In this document: one piece after another, positions 25,429 through 33,085 of the stretch
How positions within the stretch are numbered: the first letter of the stretch is position 1
Layout: each line of letters opens with the position of its first letter
NCBI RefSeq assembly: GCF_014212055.1
Contig: NZ_JACJVO010000008.1
Coordinates: forward strand, 62,001 to 126,000
Reading direction: 5' to 3'
Length of the DNA: 64,000 nucleotides
From: Cohnella zeiphila
Lineage (GTDB): Bacteria; Bacillota; Bacilli; Paenibacillales; Paenibacillaceae
Notes under the pieces: model-generated
Told to the model about the DNA's origin: nothing
Seen by the model: only the letters and a program-made list of their open reading frames with translations
The model's database searches: none
Position numbers and translations under genes: made by a program

Positions 25429-27132
25429 TTGAGGAAAAGCATAGCCGGCGTAACGCTGGCGGTATTGCTTGCCCTAAGCCTGACGGCCTGCTCCGGCGGC
25501 AAGCCGAACGACGATTCGCAAGCGTCTTCATCGTCGGACACCTCGAACCTTTCGGGAGACGAGTTGGCTTTCTACAAGTTCCCGAAGCCGGTCGACGTGC
25601 ATATCGGCATGCCCGTGGACCCGACGGACACCACGCTGCCCAAAGGCGACAGCGCGGGCAACAATCAGTACACGCGCTACCTGAAGGACAAGTACAACAT
25701 CAACGTCATCGTGGACTGGACGGCCGCAACGGGCAACGACTTCAAACAGAAGGTCAGTCTGTCTATCGCCTCGGGCAAGCTTCCGGACGGCTTGGTCGTC
25801 GACGACCGGTCCTTCATGACCAAAGCGGCCAGTTCCGGACTGCTCTACGATATCACCGATCTGTTCAAGCAGTATGAGTCCACCCAGGTCAAAGACATTA
25901 TGGACAGCACGCAGGGACGCGCGATGGAGAACGCCAGCTACAAAGGCAAGATGGTCTCGCTCCCGAACATTACGGTCGATACCGACGGCGTCCACGTCAT
26001 GTGGATCCGGAAGGACTGGCTCGACAAACTGAGCCTGCCGATCCCCAAGACGACGGCCGACATCGAGAAGACGGCCAAGGCCTTCATCGACAACAAGCTG
26101 GGAGGGCCCAATACGATCGGGATCGCCGGCCCGTCCAAGAATACGTTCCCGTACGCGACCTTCCTCGTGTCGTCCAACAATATGGGCGGCTTCGATCCGA
26201 TCTTCGGCGCCATGGACGCCTATCCCGGTTATTGGCTCGATAATGGAGACGGCACGGTCACTTACGGCACCCTTACGGACAATACGAAGAAGACGCTGGC
26301 TCTGCTGGCCGATTGGTACAAGAAAGGGCTCATCGATCCGGAGGTCGGCACCCGGGACAATGTCGGCGATCCGATCAACGCCAATCAGGCGGGCATCTTC
26401 TTCGGCCCGTGGTGGAACGGCGGGTACGGCAACGGAGACTCCTTCAAGAACGATCCGACGGCCAACTGGCAGGCGTACCCCGTCTATTCCGACGACGGCA
26501 AGTGGAACGTTCATATGAAGACCACGGGAAGCACCTATACCCTGATCAGCAAGAACGCCAAGCCGGACGTCGTGAAAGCCATTCTCATCATGAACAACGC
26601 CCTGGTCCGCGACGAGTCCACCTTCGATTTATCCGTCGCCGTGGCCTGGTATCCGCTGCGCAACGTCATGGCGGCGGCCAACGAGACGGAATACGAGTAC
26701 ACCGAGCTCCTGAAGATCCTGAACGGGCAGACGAAGCCCGAAGACTACAATAAGCCGAACAGCCTGTATAAGCTAATGTATTCGGACGCGACGAAGGTGC
26801 AGAAGGTCATTAAGCCTCCGTACGACAACCTGAACGTCGGCAATTTCGACACGTCCAACTTCGGCGACTTCCAGCGCCTCTATTCGATCATGATCGGCGA
26901 CCGCCCGTATACGACCGTCCCGATCGACAAGAAAGTGTACAGCGTCACCTACAACCAGACTCCGACGATGGAGACCAAGTGGGCGAACCTGAAGAAGCTG
27001 GAGGACGAGACCGTTCTGAAAATCATCCTGGGCCAGGCGCCGATCGATTCCTTCGATCAATTCGTGAAGGATTGGAAGGCTCAGGGCGGGGATGAGATCA
27101 CGGCCGAAGTAGCGGGGCTTCTGAAAGAGTAA
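25429..27132 (+). CDS. Substrate-binding lipoprotein of LplA type
   Basis: A 567-residue lipoprotein with a TTG start six bases after AAGGGGAGGG. Signal peptide and lipobox LTAC (lipidated Cys21), Ser/Asp-rich linker, then a large extracellular solute-binding domain of the LplA/YtcQ class used for oligosaccharides (VDVHIGMPVDPTDTTL, LPDGLVVDD, WIRKDWLDKL). Directly downstream of the YesM/YesN pair and upstream of two permeases, it forms the capture subunit of a sugar importer. An unusually strong hairpin separates it from the permeases. Confidence 0.92.
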   Translation: MRKSIAGVTLAVLLALSLTACSGGKPNDDSQASSSSDTSNLSGDELAFYKFPKPVDVHIGMPVDPTDTTLPKGDSAGNNQYTRYLKDKYNINVIVDWTAATGNDFKQKVSLSIASGKLPDGLVVDDRSFMTKAASSGLLYDITDLFKQYESTQVKDIMDSTQGRAMENASYKGKMVSLPNITVDTDGVHVMWIRKDWLDKLSLPIPKTTADIEKTAKAFIDNKLGGPNTIGIAGPSKNTFPYATFLVSSNNMGGFDPIFGAMDAYPGYWLDNGDGTVTYGTLTDNTKKTLALLADWYKKGLIDPEVGTRDNVGDPINANQAGIFFGPWWNGGYGNGDSFKNDPTANWQAYPVYSDDGKWNVHMKTTGSTYTLISKNAKPDVVKAILIMNNALVRDESTFDLSVAVAWYPLRNVMAAANETEYEYTELLKILNGQTKPEDYNKPNSLYKLMYSDATKVQKVIKPPYDNLNVGNFDTSNFGDFQRLYSIMIGDRPYTTVPIDKKVYSVTYNQTPTMETKWANLKKLEDETVLKIILGQAPIDSFDQFVKDWKAQGGDEITAEVAGLLKE

Positions 27133-27138
27133 CCGGTC

Positions 27139-27184
27139 AAAGCTTGCAAAAGGCGCCGCGGTTCCCAGGCCTTTTGCAAGCTTT
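27139..27184 (+). terminator. 16-bp perfect intercistronic hairpin
   Basis: AAAGCTTGCAAAAGGC (27139-27154) pairs perfectly with GCCTTTTGCAAGCTTT (27169-27184), between the binding-protein stop and the permease start. Only CTTT/CC follows, not a T run, so a leaky attenuator or an mRNA-stabilising stem that raises binding-protein output relative to permeases is more likely than full termination. Confidence 0.65.
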
Positions 27185-27218
27185 CCTATCACGCATCGGA
27201 AAGGGGAGGATCGGCCGG

Positions 27219-28109
27219 ATGAAGCGGATGGGCATTCTGAAGCATTATTATTTGATGCTGCTTCCGGGCATGGTCTGGCTTGTTCTGTTCAGCATCGTGC
27301 CGATGTTCGGCATCGTGATGGCCTTCGAAAATTATAACCCGGGCCAGGGCCTGTTCCATTCCGAATGGGTCGGGCTGGGCAACTTCAAATATATGTTCCA
27401 GCTCAACGACAGCGTGCCGGTATTGATCAACACGACGGTCATCGCCATCGGCAAGATCGTGTTCAACCTGGCGATTCCGCTGGTCTTCGCGATCCTGCTG
27501 AACGAGCTGACCCACCTGCGCTACAAGAAGCTGGTTCAAACGGCCGTTTATCTGCCGCACTTTTTGTCCTGGGTCATTATGGCGACGATCGTCATCGGAA
27601 TCTTCGGCTATTACGGCGTAGCGAACACGGTCGTCAAGTCGTTCGGGGGTCAGCCTCACCTGTTTATGGCCGATGCGAGCATCTTCCGGCAATTGGTCAT
27701 CGGCACCGACGTGTGGAAGGAGTTCGGCTACAATGCCATCATTTATCTCGCGGCTCTGACGGGTGTCAACCAGAACTTATACGAAGCCGCCGCGATCGAC
27801 GGAGCCAACCGTTGGCAGATCATCCGGAACGTTACGCTTCCGGCGTTGTCGACAACGGTCGTGCTGCTGGGCGTTCTGAGTCTCGGGAATGTCCTGAATG
27901 CGGGATTCGATCAGATCTATAACCTGTACAATCCGCTTGTCTACTCGACGGGCGATATTCTGGATACGTGGGTTTATCGGCTCGGCCTGCAGAATCTGCA
28001 ATATTCGCTGGCAACGGCCGCGGGGTTGTTCAAGTCGGTCATTAGCTTCGTGCTGATCTTTATCTCCTATCGGCTGGCTTATCGGTATGCCGACTACACG
28101 GTGTTCTAG
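27219..28109 (+). CDS. ABC importer permease of LplB type
   Basis: A 296-residue six-helix permease; the ATG at 27219 follows AAAGGGGAGG and starts MKRMGILKHYYLMLLPGMVW. EAA loop NLYEAAAIDGANRWQIIRNV. Together with the neighbouring binding protein and second permease it makes an oligosaccharide importer that relies on a shared ATPase. Confidence 0.93.
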   Translation: MKRMGILKHYYLMLLPGMVWLVLFSIVPMFGIVMAFENYNPGQGLFHSEWVGLGNFKYMFQLNDSVPVLINTTVIAIGKIVFNLAIPLVFAILLNELTHLRYKKLVQTAVYLPHFLSWVIMATIVIGIFGYYGVANTVVKSFGGQPHLFMADASIFRQLVIGTDVWKEFGYNAIIYLAALTGVNQNLYEAAAIDGANRWQIIRNVTLPALSTTVVLLGVLSLGNVLNAGFDQIYNLYNPLVYSTGDILDTWVYRLGLQNLQYSLATAAGLFKSVISFVLIFISYRLAYRYADYTVF

Positions 28110-28123
28110 GGGAGGGACGCGAT

Positions 28124-29011
28124 TTGGTCAGAAATCGGACTTTCGGCTCGCGGGCTTTCGACGTTGTCAATATCGCCCTCCTCGGTCTGCTGATGGTCAG
28201 CTGCCTGTACCCGATCTGGTACACCTTCTGCGTGTCCATCTCCGAGAAATCGGCCGCGAACGCCGGCCTGGTGACGATCTATCCGATCGGCTTCTCGCTT
28301 GCCCCGTATAAGCAGATCATCGGCGACGGCTTATTCTTTAACGCCTTCTGGATCTCGATTGAGCGTACCGTGCTCGGGACCGTATTCTCCATGCTGATCT
28401 CCGTCCTGATGGCTTATCCGCTGGCCAGACCCAGGAGGGAATTTAAACTGCGCAATACGTTCATGTGGATTCTCGTCTTCTGCATGCTTTTCAACGGAGG
28501 CCTCATTCCCTGGTATCTCACGATCCAGCAGTATCACCTGATCAACAGCATTTGGGCGCTGGTGCTGGGCGGCGGGGTTCCGATCTTTAACGTCATCCTG
28601 ATCATGAATTTCTTCCGCAACCTGCCGAAGGAGCTCCAGGAAGCGGCCGTCGTGGATGGCGCCGATCCGTGGTCCATCTTGTTCCGGATCTACATTCCCT
28701 GCTCCATTCCCGTGCTCGCGGCCGTGGCGCTGTTCATCAGCGTGTATCATTGGAACGAGTTCTTCAACGGTCTGGTGCTGATGAACACCTCCGATAAATA
28801 TCCGCTTCAGACCTACATCCAGCAGCTGGTGGTGAATATTCCGACCGGCACCTCCCTGACGCCCGATCAATACAAGAAGCTGTCGGAGCTGTCCAACCGG
28901 ACGCTGAACGCGGCCAAGGTGTTTATCGCCATGGTGCCCATGCTGGTCGTTTATCCGTTCCTGCAGAGGTATTTCGTATCCGGCATTATGCTGGGTTCCG
29001 TAAAGGAATAG
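28124..29011 (+). CDS. ABC importer permease of LplC/YtcP type
   Basis: A 295-residue permease starting at TTG with AGGGGAGGG upstream, 14 bases after its partner. Typical N-terminus SRAFDVVNIALLGLLMVSCL and EAA loop KELQEAAVVDGADPWSILFR. No strong terminator follows; a small ATCGC/GCGAT stem at 29013-29032 lies after the stop. Confidence 0.93.
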   Translation: MVRNRTFGSRAFDVVNIALLGLLMVSCLYPIWYTFCVSISEKSAANAGLVTIYPIGFSLAPYKQIIGDGLFFNAFWISIERTVLGTVFSMLISVLMAYPLARPRREFKLRNTFMWILVFCMLFNGGLIPWYLTIQQYHLINSIWALVLGGGVPIFNVILIMNFFRNLPKELQEAAVVDGADPWSILFRIYIPCSIPVLAAVALFISVYHWNEFFNGLVLMNTSDKYPLQTYIQQLVVNIPTGTSLTPDQYKKLSELSNRTLNAAKVFIAMVPMLVVYPFLQRYFVSGIMLGSVKE

Positions 29012-29156
29012 GATGATCGCAGCCTACGGCGATGATAACGTTTTTACGAACAAAAATGTGCCGTATTGTCTGTGGGGGTACCGCCCTATAATATTTTAGC
29101 AAGGTGAATAATGAGGTGTTGCTTACATTTGTTCTTTTTTGGGAGGTGCGGAATCG

Positions 29157-29645
29157 ATGCAAGGTAATAATGAAATCGAGGATCACATGACGGAGCACGC
29201 CAAAACAATCTACGAGTCTGTCGGAGGAATCGATGGACTACGGCGCCTAAGCAATACGTTCTACGAAGCCGTCTTGGCAGATCCCTTGCTCGCGCCGGTC
29301 TTCGCCGCCTTCACCGCTGCCCATATCGAACATATTTCGATCTGGCTTTCGGAGGTCTTCGGAGGCCCTGCACGGTACACCGCTGAACTCGGAGGACACC
29401 AGGCACTGCTAAGGTCCCACCTTGGGTTATCGATCACAGAAGAGCAGCGTACCCGATGGATGGAACTGATGGCTGTCGCCGTCGCTCAGGAACTGCCGGA
29501 GAACGAACAATTGCGCCGTGCGGTGATGGACTATTTCGATTGGGGCACCCGAATCGCACGCGACGTCTCGGCTGAACCGGTTGGACAAGATCTCGGAGTA
29601 CCGGGGCCGACACCGCGCTGGGGATTGGATGGGCTGAAGGAGTGA
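29157..29645 (+). CDS. Truncated haemoglobin-like globin
   Basis: A 162-residue protein; the ATG at 29157 has GGGAGGTG eight bases upstream and is preferred over an in-frame GTG at 29139. The fold starts TIYESVGGIDGLRRLSNTFYEAVLADPLLAPVF, the truncated-globin pattern; the proximal His candidate lies in GGHQALLRSHLGL. The protein continues to DYFDWGTRIARD as in group II (TrHbO-like) bacterial globins. It would bind O2 or NO in the cytoplasm. A TATAAT at 29087-29092 may be its -10. Terminated by the hairpin at 29687. Confidence 0.88.
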   Translation: MQGNNEIEDHMTEHAKTIYESVGGIDGLRRLSNTFYEAVLADPLLAPVFAAFTAAHIEHISIWLSEVFGGPARYTAELGGHQALLRSHLGLSITEEQRTRWMELMAVAVAQELPENEQLRRAVMDYFDWGTRIARDVSAEPVGQDLGVPGPTPRWGLDGLKE

Positions 29646-29686
29646 ACATCCAGTCGTACACTAGAATCAGGTTGAAACTTCCATAT

Positions 29687-29715
29687 AAACCCCGACCGCA
29701 TGAGGTCGGGGTTTT
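29687..29715 (+). terminator. Terminator of the GACC-GCATGA-GGTC family
   Basis: Stem AAACCCCGACC (29687-29697) / GGTCGGGGTTT (29704-29714), loop GCATGA: the same hairpin that follows tmRNA-end copies at 2564 and 7953, here after an ordinary gene. Confidence 0.88.
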
Positions 29716-29800
29716 CGTTCAAGATGGACGAATTCCCGCCTGATGAGGACCGCGCAGGGAGCGAAGCAGCCCGAGAATGGCGCCTGGAGCCAGCTAGCTA

Positions 29801-30109
29801 TCAGGCCTCCCGTTCCTGGTGGACCAGTCCCCATTGGGCCATCGCCTGCATGACCGGGAGGAACGTCCTGCCGTAGTCGCTCAGCGAATATTCGACTTTG
29901 GGAGGAACTTCCGAATAAACCGTTCGGACGATCAATCCGTCTTTCTCCAGCTCTCTCAGTTGTTCCGTCAACATCTTGCGGGTGATGGCGGAGATCGATC
30001 GCTGGAGTTCGTTAAACCGTTTGGTGCCGCCAACGAGACGCCAAAGAATAATGACTTTCCATTTGCCGCCGACCACGGACAATGTTGCCTCAACGGGACA
30101 ACCGCTCAT
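29801..30109 (-). CDS. HxlR-family transcriptional regulator
   Basis: A 102-residue winged-helix protein with the HxlR pattern CPVEATLSVVGGKWKVIILW, LRELEKDGLI and VEYSLSDYGRTF. The N-terminal Cys (residue 4) is the position used for thiol-based sensing of quinones, aldehydes or oxidants in YodB/HypR-like members, so redox sensing is plausible but unproven. It is divergently transcribed from an esterase gene, with palindromic sequences between the two. Confidence 0.92.
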   Translation of the reverse strand: MSGCPVEATLSVVGGKWKVIILWRLVGGTKRFNELQRSISAITRKMLTEQLRELEKDGLIVRTVYSEVPPKVEYSLSDYGRTFLPVMQAMAQWGLVHQEREA

Positions 30110-30177
30110 TCGATCACGTCCAATCCCATTCCATCTTATTTTTGCAGTTACGTACGGGGTACTATGTCACGAGAAAG

Positions 30178-30191
30178 TGCGTACTTACGCA
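30178..30191. promoter_or_regulatory. Palindrome between hxlR and esterase genes
   Basis: TGCGTA-CT-TACGCA is a perfect inverted repeat; a second dyad GTACGGGGTAC lies at 30152-30162. Both are in the divergent promoter region, where an HxlR dimer would be expected to bind. Confidence 0.5.
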
Positions 30192-30266
30192 TTCGCCCCT
30201 GCAGTCAGTATACTACATCTCAAGAAGAACCGAATGACAAACAGAAGACTGCAGGGAGGAATTCGC

Positions 30267-31202
30267 ATGCCGCTCGATCCCCAAGTTCAAGTGGTGTTGG
30301 AAAAAATGAAGCAGCTGGACGTTCCGCCTCTTCAGGCGTTATCCGTGGAGGATGCCAGAAAAGTCAATCTCAGTCCGATGGCGGCACCGCCGGAAGAAGT
30401 ATGGCGGGTTGAGAATCGGAACATACCGGGACCGGCGGGTTCGATACCGGTTCGAATTTATTCGCCTCGAAGCGAAGCGCCGCTGCCGGTCATTGTCTAT
30501 TACCATGGAGGCGGATGGGTCGTCGGGGACCTGGATGCGGCGGACGTTCTCTGCCGGCAATTGGCCAACGGCACGGGCAGCATCGTGGTCTCCGTGGACT
30601 ACCGTTTGGCGCCGGAGCATAAATTCCCCGCGGCCGCCGAAGACGCCTATGCGGCGGCGGAGTGGGTCGCCCGGAACGCCGGCGCGCTTGGAGCCGATCC
30701 GGAGCGGGTAGCGGTCGGCGGAGACAGCGCGGGCGGCAATCTGGCCGCGGTCGTGTCCCTTATGGCTCGGGATAAAGGCCGCTCCTTTATCAAGTTTCAG
30801 TTGTTGGTCAACCCGGTTGCCCGACACTCGTTCGAGACCGATTCTTACCGGGAGAATGCGGAAGGATACGGTCTGACGGCGGACGCGATGCGGTGGTTTT
30901 GGGGCCACTATCTGGAGAATGAACAGGATGGGCTGAACCCGTATGCTTCGCCCTTGCTGGCTGCCGATCTGAGCGGTCTGCCGCCGGCCCTCGTGCTCAC
31001 CGCCGAATTCGATCCCCTCCGCGACGAAGGGGAGGACTATGCGAAGAGGCTGAGAGACGCCGGAGTGCCGGTGGAATCGAAGCGTTACGACGGCATGGTT
31101 CACGGTTTCCTTCTTCAAACGGGCGGGTACGATCAAGGAAGAAAAGCGCTGGAGCACGCGGTAAGAGCACTGCGCGATGCCTTGCGCCCTGCCCGGGCTT
31201 AA
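30267..31202 (+). CDS. Alpha/beta-hydrolase esterase (hormone-sensitive lipase family)
   Basis: A 311-residue esterase whose ATG follows GGGAGGAA. Oxyanion-hole motif YYHGGGWV, nucleophile elbow GGDSAGGNLA, an acid in EFDPLRDEGEDY and the catalytic His in GMVHGFL complete the triad of family IV (HSL) carboxylesterases. No signal peptide, so it is intracellular. The divergent HxlR regulator suggests induction by a reactive or toxic ester or aldehyde; inferred from context. Confidence 0.92.
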   Translation: MPLDPQVQVVLEKMKQLDVPPLQALSVEDARKVNLSPMAAPPEEVWRVENRNIPGPAGSIPVRIYSPRSEAPLPVIVYYHGGGWVVGDLDAADVLCRQLANGTGSIVVSVDYRLAPEHKFPAAAEDAYAAAEWVARNAGALGADPERVAVGGDSAGGNLAAVVSLMARDKGRSFIKFQLLVNPVARHSFETDSYRENAEGYGLTADAMRWFWGHYLENEQDGLNPYASPLLAADLSGLPPALVLTAEFDPLRDEGEDYAKRLRDAGVPVESKRYDGMVHGFLLQTGGYDQGRKALEHAVRALRDALRPARA

Positions 31203-31224
31203 TCGGCCTGCGGAGCGCATGGCT

Positions 31225-31986
31225 TCAGGGCGGACCGCCGCCCGCCTGGCGTCTGAACTGCAGCGGAGTCGCGCCCCATTCGCGCTTGAACAGCTCGATA
31301 AATTGCGAAGTCGTCGAGAAGCCGCTGTCCTGGCCGATCTCGCTAATGGAAGCCGAGGTGGACAGCAGCTTCTCCTTCGCGGCTTCGAGTCTTTTCCGAA
31401 TGACGTATTGCGCGGGAGAGAGGCCGGTCTGTTCCTTGAACAGATGGCGGAAGTGATCCTCGCTGTAGCCGGATATTTCCGCGAGCGTGCGAATATGGAG
31501 AGGCTGGACGAAGTTCTCGTCCATGTAGCGGCGGGCGTAGAGAAGCTTCTCCGGCTGTCTGACCGGAGAGCCGGCGTGGGCCGACCTGCCCAGCAGCAGG
31601 ATGATCTCGTTCATCATCAAGTTGACGCGATTCTCGTGATAGAGCTGCCGTTCCAGCAGCTCTTGCTTGATTTTGTACATCAGGCCGAGAATTTCCCCGT
31701 TCGCCGAATCCCGGTACAAGCCGTTCGGAAGAGCGACGGGATGATCGTCGTAGACGAAGCCGAAGAAGATCACTTCGGTATATTCGTCGTGTCGTTCGTC
31801 ATGGGGGTAAAGAGGGCGGGTCAGCGTCAGCGTTCCCGGCCGGTACGACAGCCGGCGCCCGTCCAATTGCATCGTGCCGGTGCCCGTTACATAGTAGACG
31901 AGCTCATAGCAGCTGTGCCGGTGGAAGTCCACGTAACTGCCGCTTTCGTGGGACCGGTAATAGAAAAAATCCATTTTCCCGCTCAA
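31225..31986 (-). CDS. AraC-family transcriptional regulator
   Basis: A 253-residue regulator: N-terminal cupin-like sensing domain (FHRHSCYELVYYVTGTGTMQ with metal/sugar-pocket His residues) and a C-terminal AraC DNA-binding domain (ISGYSEDHFRHLFKEQTGLSPAQYVIRKRLE; DSGFSTTSQFIELFKREWGATPLQFRR). Convergent with the esterase and divergent from the PhyH-type oxygenase at 32109, whose expression it may control. Confidence 0.92.
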   Translation of the reverse strand: MSGKMDFFYYRSHESGSYVDFHRHSCYELVYYVTGTGTMQLDGRRLSYRPGTLTLTRPLYPHDERHDEYTEVIFFGFVYDDHPVALPNGLYRDSANGEILGLMYKIKQELLERQLYHENRVNLMMNEIILLLGRSAHAGSPVRQPEKLLYARRYMDENFVQPLHIRTLAEISGYSEDHFRHLFKEQTGLSPAQYVIRKRLEAAKEKLLSTSASISEIGQDSGFSTTSQFIELFKREWGATPLQFRRQAGGGPP

Positions 31987-32108
31987 CCGATCGTCCCCGC
32001 TTTCCCCGTTTTCTGATACTTTTTCCCCTAGTTTATTATATCTTCGTTTTTTTGTCGCTCTTATGATTAGAGGCAGAAAGCAACCATTTCAAGCTAGGAG
32101 TGACGGCC

Positions 32109-32975
32109 ATGTCCATTCGAACGAATCTGGGTTTGACGGAAAATGAAGTGCGGCGGTATGAGGAGGAAGGCTTCCTCGTCTTCGACGACGTCATCGGCGA
32201 ACAGGAGGTCGAGGAGCTGAGGCAGGCTTGCGAGCATCCGAACATTGTGCAGCTGCGCTCGCAGAAGGATTACGAGACGAAGACGGTGCATTCGCTCGGC
32301 ATTACGGCGCTGCACCCGTCGTTCCTCCGGCTGGCCCTGCATCCGGCCATCGTGGAGAAGATCAAGCCGCTGCTCGGGGAGAATATCGAGCTGGAGCACT
32401 CGAAGCTGGCCACGAAGCCGCCCGCGAAGGGCGTCGGCGTATTTCCCTGGCACCAGGACTTCGCGTTCTATCCGCATACCAATTCGGACTTGCTCTCCGT
32501 CATGGTCATGCTGGACGACGCGACGCCGGAGAACGGCTGCATGCAGATGGTTAAGGGCAGCCATAAGCTCGGCCTTCTCGACCATGCGAAGAACGGGTAC
32601 TTCACCGGGGAATGCCAGGAGAGCCGCTATTGGCAGAACCCGGCTCATCCGGAGGATGTCGTTTACGTAACGCCGAAGTGCGGCGGCATCAGCATCCACC
32701 ACGCGTTGACGCTTCACGGATCGGCGGCGAATCTGTCGGGCAAGCCGCGCAGGGGCATCGTCTTCTCCTACCGCGCCAGCGATTCGTACCAGATGGCCGA
32801 TACGCTGTTCGACGACACGGGGCTGACGGTCAGCGGCACGAACAAAGGCGTCGTCCGCTGCAATATCGGGGTCGTGACGTTGCCGTATCGGGGAGGCGAT
32901 ACGCCGTACGGTTCGACTTGGAACCAGGTAGGGCCGTTCGCGAAGGAGTACAATCAGCGCGGCAGAAACTCCTGA
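32109..32975 (+). CDS. Phytanoyl-CoA dioxygenase family (PhyH) Fe(II)/2OG oxygenase
   Basis: A 288-residue protein; ATG at 32109 with AGGAG eight bases upstream. The Fe(II) facial triad is visible as HQD in FPWHQDFAFY (His and Asp) and a distal His in HHALTLHGSAAN, followed by an Arg (KPRRGIVFSY) for 2-oxoglutarate. PhyH enzymes hydroxylate lipids, amino acids, ectoine or antibiotic scaffolds; the substrate cannot be read from sequence. The divergent AraC gene and following glycosidases suggest a catabolic setting. Confidence 0.9.
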   Translation: MSIRTNLGLTENEVRRYEEEGFLVFDDVIGEQEVEELRQACEHPNIVQLRSQKDYETKTVHSLGITALHPSFLRLALHPAIVEKIKPLLGENIELEHSKLATKPPAKGVGVFPWHQDFAFYPHTNSDLLSVMVMLDDATPENGCMQMVKGSHKLGLLDHAKNGYFTGECQESRYWQNPAHPEDVVYVTPKCGGISIHHALTLHGSAANLSGKPRRGIVFSYRASDSYQMADTLFDDTGLTVSGTNKGVVRCNIGVVTLPYRGGDTPYGSTWNQVGPFAKEYNQRGRNS

Positions 32976-33085
32976 TGAATACCCGGTAAGACCGGATGAT
33001 TGCCTTATGTAAGCGACGAGCAGCGGGAGTTACGATGGGAGGTGCCCGGAAGCGAGGGCGAAAAACGAAAGGAGAGATCAATGGC

